64,000 bases of DNA from the NCBI GenBank assembly GCA_963920635.1, contig OY987306.1, positions 13,162,001 to 13,226,000 of the forward strand. The letters run 5' to 3'. Of the stretch, positions 58,120-64,000 are shown one piece after another. This DNA is from Pseudeuparius sepicola (taxonomy: Eukaryota > Arthropoda > Insecta > Coleoptera > Anthribidae). Both the position numbers and the translations under genes were made by a program. The notes under the pieces are model-generated. The model ran no database searches, had not been told where the DNA came from, and saw only the letters and a program-made list of their open reading frames with translations. How positions within the stretch are numbered: the stretch's first letter is position 1; the number at the start of each line of letters is the position of its first letter.

Positions 58120-58949
58120 CTAAAATGGTAATAAATTTTAATATTATCTTCGTTACAGACGAACGGTAACTAAGGTTTGTGCACTAGGTATCTTTTGTGT
58201 GATAAGCAACACTTTACTGTATAATGAGGCGGTACTATATTCGTCATTACTGCACGCCATGCCGTAATTACAGAATAATGCAAAGCATCTTGTTTGTGTT
58301 ATCACTCCCAACGCAAACATACCTATCTTTTTAGGAGATGACTTCCTTTTATTAACACCAAAGATAATCATCGAACCGCTAGTAATATGATAGAGACTGG
58401 TGGTGTCCAAAAAACATCAAAACAAAATATTTATACATTACCTATAAGATGATTTTCAGCAAGAATATGTTTTTTTAAAATATACTTATTGGAAATTTCT
58501 GTCACAAAGTATAAAGGTTAATTTTAGAGAGCTTCCTTGTCTTTGAAATTTGATTTTTCCATGGAAAGTAGTTTCAATTAATGCAAATATTTCATATTGT
58601 TTTCAACAATGGGTCTGGACATATTATTAGCCATAGATTATCTTTGGTAACACTTACTTGTAAGAGTATTGTTAAAACAAATCCAAAAGTGGCAAATGCA
58701 TATTTATTATTTTTAAAATTTTAAATTAAATTTAATTTAATAGGTAGGTACTTATAACTATTTTTAAGATAGAAACAATATCGTATATACAATTATATGT
58801 GTTAATTGGGCTTTTACTGTATTTCCTTCGCTTGTGGTAAAATCTTAGTAACCACAATTTTTATTATTGCATTGAGGGTTTAAACAACCTTTTTTAGTCG
58901 ACGTTAATTGATTCATGAAGTGAATGAACTGAAATTCTTATGGACATAC
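58120..58949. other. Intron C-B
   Basis: An 830-bp AT-rich intron with canonical ends. The minus frame at 58153-58410 has no known motif and is interrupted relative to the exons, so it is not coding. Confidence 0.6.
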
Positions 58950-59100
58950 CTTGTGGCATCTTCGGTAATATCTTGACGAGTATCCCCATGTTGCAAGTAT
59001 TTCAAAGTTGATGGTTTATGTCCTTCTAAATTTAATTTGGCACGCTCTTCAGCAGATAATCCCGCTAACATTTGATAAAATATATGGTAATTCTTTTCAC
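58950..59100 (-). CDS. dachs: Dachs-like myosin, exon B (GEKNYHIFYQ motif)
   Basis: The exon completes the glycine split by the previous 143-bp intron and opens with GEKNYHIFYQML, the family's GERNYHIFYQLL signature after switch 1. It continues through a charged helical stretch ending near DTRQDITEDATR. The acceptor is CAG at 59101-59103 and the donor is GTATGT. It ends in phase 2 and joins exon C as an arginine codon. Confidence 0.9.
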
Positions 59101-59243
59101 CTGAAAGAATAAAGTCAACTAGGGCAACTTTTGTTTAGGTCCATATACTAAAAACATAATTAAGCTCTTATAGAACTACGATATTGTGAGAATGGTAATA
59201 ATTTTAAAATAGAAGGTACATGATAGTTTACAAGTTTACTGAC

Positions 59244-59343
59244 CTGGTAACGGGTGTATCACCCTGGTTTGGTCCAAGAAATAACAATGGATTTTTGTTC
59301 TATATAGTGCTCCATCTGTGACTTGGACTTCTATAAACTGGCC
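59244..59343 (-). CDS. dachs: Dachs-like myosin, exon A (motor, switch-1 region end)
   Basis: This is the first recognisable exon of the myosin in the window. It encodes 33 codons plus one base, including DGALYRTKIHCYFLDQTRV, which matches the myosin segment leading to the LLE/LDQSRV strand just before the GERNYHIFYQ motif. It is bounded by a CAG acceptor at 59344-59346 and a GT donor directly below 59244, and ends in phase 1. The motor exons before it (P-loop, loop 1, most of switch 1) must lie further upstream, past the repeat-rich sequence at 59.4-64 kb. Confidence 0.85.
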
Positions 59344-59346
59344 CTG

Positions 59347-60308
59347 AAAAGTTAAAGGAGAAAATTGCTGTAGTTGGGCAATTCTTACAGCAATTTGCTG
59401 TTTCACTTTATAACATATTTTTCAATAGTCATTCGGAGATAAAAAAACAAGCAGTATTCTTGTCGTAAGCTTTTATTTGTTGAGTTATTTATTAAAACAC
59501 GCCAGATTAGTATTAGTTAGGATTTGGTTGTGTTTCCAGTTTTCAATGTAAAGGGATGAAACAACTGTGGTGCCCAGCGGGCATCGCAAGCAGAAAAGTC
59601 TTTAATTCACGATATTTCTACGATATCCCAGTAGGGGCCCCAGGCAAAATTATAAAAATATCACACTTATACGTGAATCTACTGTGGGCCTGGAAAAAGC
59701 CGCGGCCGGCGGACTCCTTTGAGATGCCGAAAACATGTACCCTCCTAAGTGCTTTTCAATGTTCGTTTCCTTTGATTCCGATGCCGCCGTGATCCCAGGT
59801 GTTGAGGCCCCTGAATAATATTGGGGAAAATTCAGTATATAAGGAAGCGAGCTGCGAGTCCTGGGACCAGTCTCCACCCAGAAAGCATTTGGCGCTGAAA
59901 GCCCTGCCCGAAAGAAGAGGGCAGGCGGCAGCCCCTGCGGCTAGCCAGTCGCAGGCTGTAGAAGTACCTCATGAGGAAAACCAAGAAAGAAGTATTTTCC
60001 TAAGCACCGCAGTAAGTTTGGACTGACCCAAAAGTAAGATATTTTTGTTTTAATTCCTTTGTGTCTGAATTGCCTTTTTATTTTTGAATTTTGAATTATT
60101 TTGGAAACTTTTAGAGAAATTGAATTTATTGTGCATTTTTAATTAATAAAAAATAATTTGATAACTTTTGTGAACCATACTATGATTTTTGGAAATTTAT
60201 TTTGAACCATATTATTTTACTGTAGATGTCAGAGTTTTAGTTTATTCAAACAGAAATAATCTTGTAACTTTTATTGGGAAATTTGAAAGGGTTTTGGGAA
60301 ACTATTTA
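59347..60308. other. Upstream intron with an LTR-like GC-rich block (about 59566-60030)
   Basis: TGTGGTGCCCAGCGGGCATC at 59566 opens a GC-rich block. CAGTATATAAGGAAGCGAGC near 59835 looks like a TATA box and CTCCACCCAG is downstream, as in the U3-R part of an LTR. AT-rich sequence with AATAAA follows. No target duplication or second LTR was found. The frames at 59556-60026 show no protein motif. Confidence 0.35.
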
Positions 60309-61265
60309 GAGTCAAATTAATTGGGGTTGAAATCAGAATTTTGTATTTAATTTAACTATGTATGTCAGAAATTTCGAGTAATGTGAATTACATTTTTATA
60401 CAAACTTGTACTGAGTAATTAAGCAATGTTATGCAGAGTCAAGTAATTTTATTCTATTTGGGGAATCTTTTGCAATTTTTGTATTTTTATCTGAAGGTTT
60501 ATCATTTTATGCCATAGTTTTGTATTTGTGCCAATTTATCATATTGTCTTGTGTCTTATTTTAAATTCTATTGTTTATCAGTGTATCTTTTGAAACGTTT
60601 GGACTTTGTTACTTAGAAAAGGGACATATTTCAGATAGCTTGAGTGTAGCATTTGCGAAATCATAGAATTTTAATTTTATTCAATAATACTTATTGCACA
60701 GGTTTTAAACTTCCCGCTTAACTGTATTTTGTTAACTCATTGTACGGTATCGTATTTAATTTTAATATACATATCAAACTATCAAAGAGAGAGTCAAATT
60801 AATTGGGGTTGAAATCAGAATTTTGTATTTAATTTAACTATGTATGTCAGAAATTTCGAGTAATGTGAATTACATTTTTATACAAACTTGTACTGAGTAA
60901 TTAAGCAATGTTATGCAGAGTCAAGTAATTTTATTCTATTTGGGGAATCTTTTGCAATTTTTGTATTTTTATCTGAAGGTTTATCATTTTATGCCATAGT
61001 TTTGTATTTGTGCCAATTTATCATATTGTCTTGTGTCTTATTTTAAATTCTATTGTTTATCAGTGTATCTTTTGAAACGTTTGGACTTTGTTACTTAGAA
61101 AAGGGACATATTTCAGATAGCTTGAGTGTAGCATTTGCGAAATCATAGAATTTTAATTTTATTCAATAATAATTATTGCACAGGTTTTAAACTTCCCGCT
61201 TAACTGTATTTTGTTAACTCATTGTACGGTATCGTATTTAATTTTAATATACATATCAAACTATC
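60309..61265. repeat. Tandem duplication of about 475 bp, nearly identical copies
   Basis: GAGTCAAATTAATTGGGGTT begins at 60309 and again at 60791, and both copies run to ...ACATATCAAACTATC (60783 and 61265), an offset of 482 bp. I see one difference, AATACTTATT versus AATAATTATT. A 7-bp spacer, AAAGAGA, separates them. Confidence 0.93.
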
Positions 61266-61907
61266 CCTGTGTTTCCGTCATAGACCCTTAGGCCCACACT
61301 AAAAGAAAGTATATTGTGGCTCACCCTATATAAAACCGCTCGCCAACTACCACCAATAAGGGCTGAGATCTCCACACAACTATCTTGGAATAGTCTGGGG
61401 AGAGGCCCAGCTAGGTTACCACTATTTAGATAGTATGAACACAGAAGAAAGAGGTATCAGAACCACTTCCCCATGACTTTGTGGAAAGATGCGTTTCATT
61501 TTGCACTGTTCGTTTAGAAATACAACTTGTTTCTACATGCGCCAATTTTCAGTATGTGTTTGTTTAGGCTTGAAGGTACATATTTCTATTGAAAAAACTG
61601 TATTGAACATAATTAGCGCCTGAAGTTCAATTGATTCTGCATAAATTTGCATGATTCGATGCACACTCGTCTTTGATCTCTAAAAAAAGTGTTGTGTCAG
61701 GTCATTCAGGGGTAGCGTGTGGCCATAAAATGTAGGTGGACGAATCAACCGGTATGAAGTTAGCAGCCATTTTTTGGCAGCCAAAAATTTTAGCAGCTAT
61801 AATAAACATGGTGTGAAGTTAGCAGCCAATTTTTGGCAGCCATTTTATTTTTGATTAAGCAACCCGAATTTTTTGTAATGTTTTATTTACTGTACAAATA
61901 ATATTGG
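61266..61907. other. Spacer before the satellite, with a small duplicated motif
   Basis: GAAGTTAGCAGCCA(A)TTTTTGGCAGCC occurs twice (61756 and 61814). CACCCTATATAAAACCGCTC at 61315 has a TATA-like sequence. No gene is recognised. Confidence 0.5.
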
Positions 61908-64000
61908 TTCTTCCCTTGCTAGCCGTTTTAAAAAAGCAACCTAGTGAGAATGCCTTGCAAGCCGTTGGAAGGGATAAAAACCGCCCTTGAATAACATAAT
62001 AATTATTTTCGCCTTTTCAGAAATGTTGTGCACAATTCGTTCTTACGCCAAAAAGTATCCAACTAAAAGAGGTAAAAATGCCCCCTAGTGAGAATTCCTT
62101 GCTGGCCGTTCGAAGGGTTAAAAACCGCCCTTGAATGACATAATAATTATTTTCGCGTTTTCAGAAATGTGATGCACAATTCGTTCCTACGCCAAAAAGT
62201 AGCCAACTACGATAGGTAAAAAAGCCCCCTAGTGAAAATTCCTTGCTAGCCCTCCGAAGGGGTAAGAAACGCCCTTGAATGACATAATAATTGTTTTCAC
62301 ATTTTCAGAAATGTTGTGCACAATTCGTTCTTACGCCAAAAAGTATCCAACTAAAAGAGGTAAAAAAGCCCCCTAGTGAAAATTCCTTGCTAGCCATCCG
62401 AAGGGGTAAGAACCACCCTTGAATGACATAATAATTATTTTCGCGTTTTCAGAAATGTTGTGCACAATTCGTTCCTACGAAAAAAAGTATCCAACTAAAA
62501 GAGGTAAAAAAGCCCCCTAGTGAGAATTCCTTGCTAGCCGTCCGAAGGGGTAAAAACCTCCCTTGAATGACATAATAATTATTTTCGCGTTTTCAGAAAT
62601 GTGATGCACAATTCGTTCCTACGCCAAAAAGTAGCCAACTAAGAGAGGTAAAAAAGCCCCCTAGTGAGAATTCTTTGCTAGCCGTCCGAAGGGGTAAAAA
62701 CCTCCCTTGAATGACATAATAATTATTTTCGTGTTTTCAGAAATGTTGTGCACAATTCGTTCTTACGCCAAAAAGTATCCAACTAAAAGAGGTAAAAAAG
62801 CCCCCTAGTGAGAATTCCTTGCTGGCCGTTCGAAGGGTTTAAAACCGCCCTTGAATGACATAATAATTATTTTCGCGTTTTCAGAAATGTTGTGCACAAT
62901 TCGTTCCTACGTCAAAAAGTAGCCAACTAAGAGAGGTAAAAAAGCCCCCTAGTGAGAATTCCTTGCTGGCCGTTCGAAGGGTTAAAAACCGCCCTTGAAT
63001 GACATAATAATTATTTTCGCGTTTTCAGAAATGTTGTGCACAATTCGTTCTTACGCCAAAAAGTAGCCAACTAAGAAATGTGAAAAAGCACCCTAGTGAG
63101 AATTCCTTGCTAGCCGTTCGAAGGGATAAAAACCGCCCTTGAATGACATTATAATTATTTTCGCGTTTTCAGAAATGTTGTGCACAATTCGTTCTTACGC
63201 CAAAAAGTATCCAACTAAAAGAGGTAAAAAAGCCCCCTAGTGAGAATTCCTTGCTAGCCGTCCGAAGGGGTAAAAACCTCCCTTGAATGACATAATAATT
63301 ATTTTCGCGTTTTCAGAAATGTTGTGCACAATTCGTTCCTACGCCAAAAAGTAGCCAACTAAGAGAGGTAAAAAAGCCCCCTAGTGAGAATTCTTTGCTA
63401 GCCGTCCGAAGGGGTAAAAACCTCCCTTGAATGACATAATAATTATTTTCGTGTTTTCAGAAATGTTGTGCACAATTCGCTCTTACGCCAAAAAGTATCC
63501 AACTAAAAGAGGTAAAAAAGCCCCCTAGTGAGAATTCCTTGCTGGCCGTTCGAAGGGTTAAAAACCGCCCTTGAATGACATAATAATTATTTTCGCGTTT
63601 TCAGAAATGTTGTGCACAATTCGTTCCTACGCCAAAAAGTAGCCAACTAAAAGAGGTAAAAAAGCCCCCTAGTGAGAATTCCTTGCTAGCCGTCCGAAGG
63701 GGTAAAAACCTCCCTTGAATGACATAATAATTATTTTTGCGTTTTCAGAAATGTTGTGCACAATTCGTTCCTACGCCAAAAAGTAGCCAACTAAGAGAGG
63801 TAAAAAAGCCCCCTAGTGAGAATTCTTTGCTAGCCGTCCGAAGGGGTAAAAACCTCCCTTGAATGACAATAATTATTTTCGTGTTTTCAGAAATGTTGTG
63901 CACAATTCGTTCTTACGCCAAAAAGTATCCAACTAAAAGAGGTAAAAAAGCCCCCTAGTGAGAATTCCTTGCTGGCCGTTCGAAGGGTTAAAAACCGCCC
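61908..64000. repeat. 144-bp tandem satellite with 432-bp higher-order units, runs off the window
   Basis: CCCCCTAGTGAGAATTC starts units at 62081, 62225, 62369, 62513 and so on every 144 bp, giving fourteen units from 61937 plus a partial one at the edge; the first units are diverged. Three variants can be told apart. One has CTAGCCGTCCGAAGGGG with CCTCCC and CGCG. A second has TTCTTTGCTAGCCG with CGTG. A third has CTGGCCGTTCGAAGGGTT with CCGCCC. They follow the same order at 62513, 63233 and 63665, a three-monomer higher-order repeat. The unit at 63809 is 2 bp short. Confidence 0.95.

Larger units (their letters stand above)
14745..59343 (-). other. dachs: Gene span: Dachs-like unconventional myosin, 10 exons in window
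   Basis: Ten minus-strand exons join into one open frame: lengths 100, 151, 412, 258, 389, 208, 120, 221, 260 and 218 bp total 2337 bp, exactly 779 codons including the stop. Every junction has AG acceptor and GT donor with matching phase. Conserved myosin landmarks appear in order: GEKNYHIFYQ, LLLGNIQF, the relay DMFGFEEP, HFAGRVVYD, RPHFVRCVRSN, a converter VLETVNLMAGGFPHRM, then an IQ motif. The relay and actin-binding regions do not look like class II or XVIII. They fit Dachs (class XX), which in flies acts at the cell cortex downstream of Fat; that assignment is from memory of the family, and class XVI is the nearest alternative. The ATP-binding P-loop exons and the start codon are not seen, so the gene is partial at its 5' side. 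Introns total about 42 kb. Confidence 0.85.

Noticed and set aside
57198..59343. Myosin class XVIII or II identity
   Set aside because: The relay (CINLCAETMQHFY), the Gly/Ser insert and the single IQ without coiled coil do not fit those classes; Dachs (class XX) fits better.
59556..60026. GC-rich frames as an upstream myosin exon
   Set aside because: On the minus strand no myosin motif or matching phase was found, and the composition looks like an LTR or other repeat.
61908..64000. Regular repeats suggesting a CRISPR array
   Set aside because: The whole 144-bp unit repeats, with no short repeat plus unique spacers, and the context is eukaryotic.

Overview
This window is eukaryotic, almost certainly from an insect. 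It holds one multi-exon gene on the minus strand whose introns are packed with transposon debris. I found no operons, prokaryotic genes or CRISPR arrays. AT-rich sequence, many elements with CAGGGTG...CACCCTG ends and TA duplications, and piggyBac, hAT, P, pogo, Harbinger and LINE remnants together suggest a large repeat-rich insect genome. A leaf beetle or a hemipteran would fit, but the order cannot be fixed from sequence alone.

The host gene is an unconventional myosin, best matched to Dachs (class XX; a regulator of growth and planar polarity in the Fat/Hippo pathway in Drosophila). Ten exons run from 59343 down to 14745. All junctions are GT-AG with compatible phases. Joined, they make one open frame of 778 codons plus a stop, covering the middle and end of the motor domain, one IQ motif, a proline-rich linker and a short tail. 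The P-loop exons lie beyond the window's right edge or in unrecognised upstream sequence. Intron sizes run from 53 bp to about 17 kb; the two largest (14963-31882 and 40748-57272) hold most of the mobile DNA.

Layout. 1-14.7 kb (3' of the gene): a long-TIR mariner-type element, a hammerhead-ribozyme-like motif at 3.65 kb, MITEs and foldbacks (4.9-9.1 kb), a TTAA-flanked piggyBac split by a hAT (10.5-13.7 kb), and a 307-bp MITE. 15-31.9 kb (last intron): three nested palindromes (18.1-21.3 kb), a hAT relic, a tRNA-derived SINE, LINE fragments and a short hAT. 31.9-40.7 kb: exons I to E separated by foldbacks, a hAT built of a 19-bp repeat, and LINE and mariner relics. 40.7-57.3 kb (largest upstream intron): stacked foldbacks, an element with a repeated TTAGGAC motif, a Harbinger MITE, a P-element-like transposase, a nearly intact pogo-type transposase, and a foldback enclosing a LINE fragment that itself carries a hAT. 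57.3-59.3 kb: exons D to A. 59.5-64 kb: an LTR-like stretch, a recent 475-bp tandem duplication and a 144-bp satellite with 432-bp higher-order structure reaching the window edge.

The best candidate for something unusual is the hammerhead-like RNA motif at 3.65 kb on the minus strand. A weaker relative sits in a palindrome at 20.2-20.5 kb. Second is the element at 44.3-46.1 kb with its terminal TTAGGAC clusters, which I cannot place in a known superfamily.
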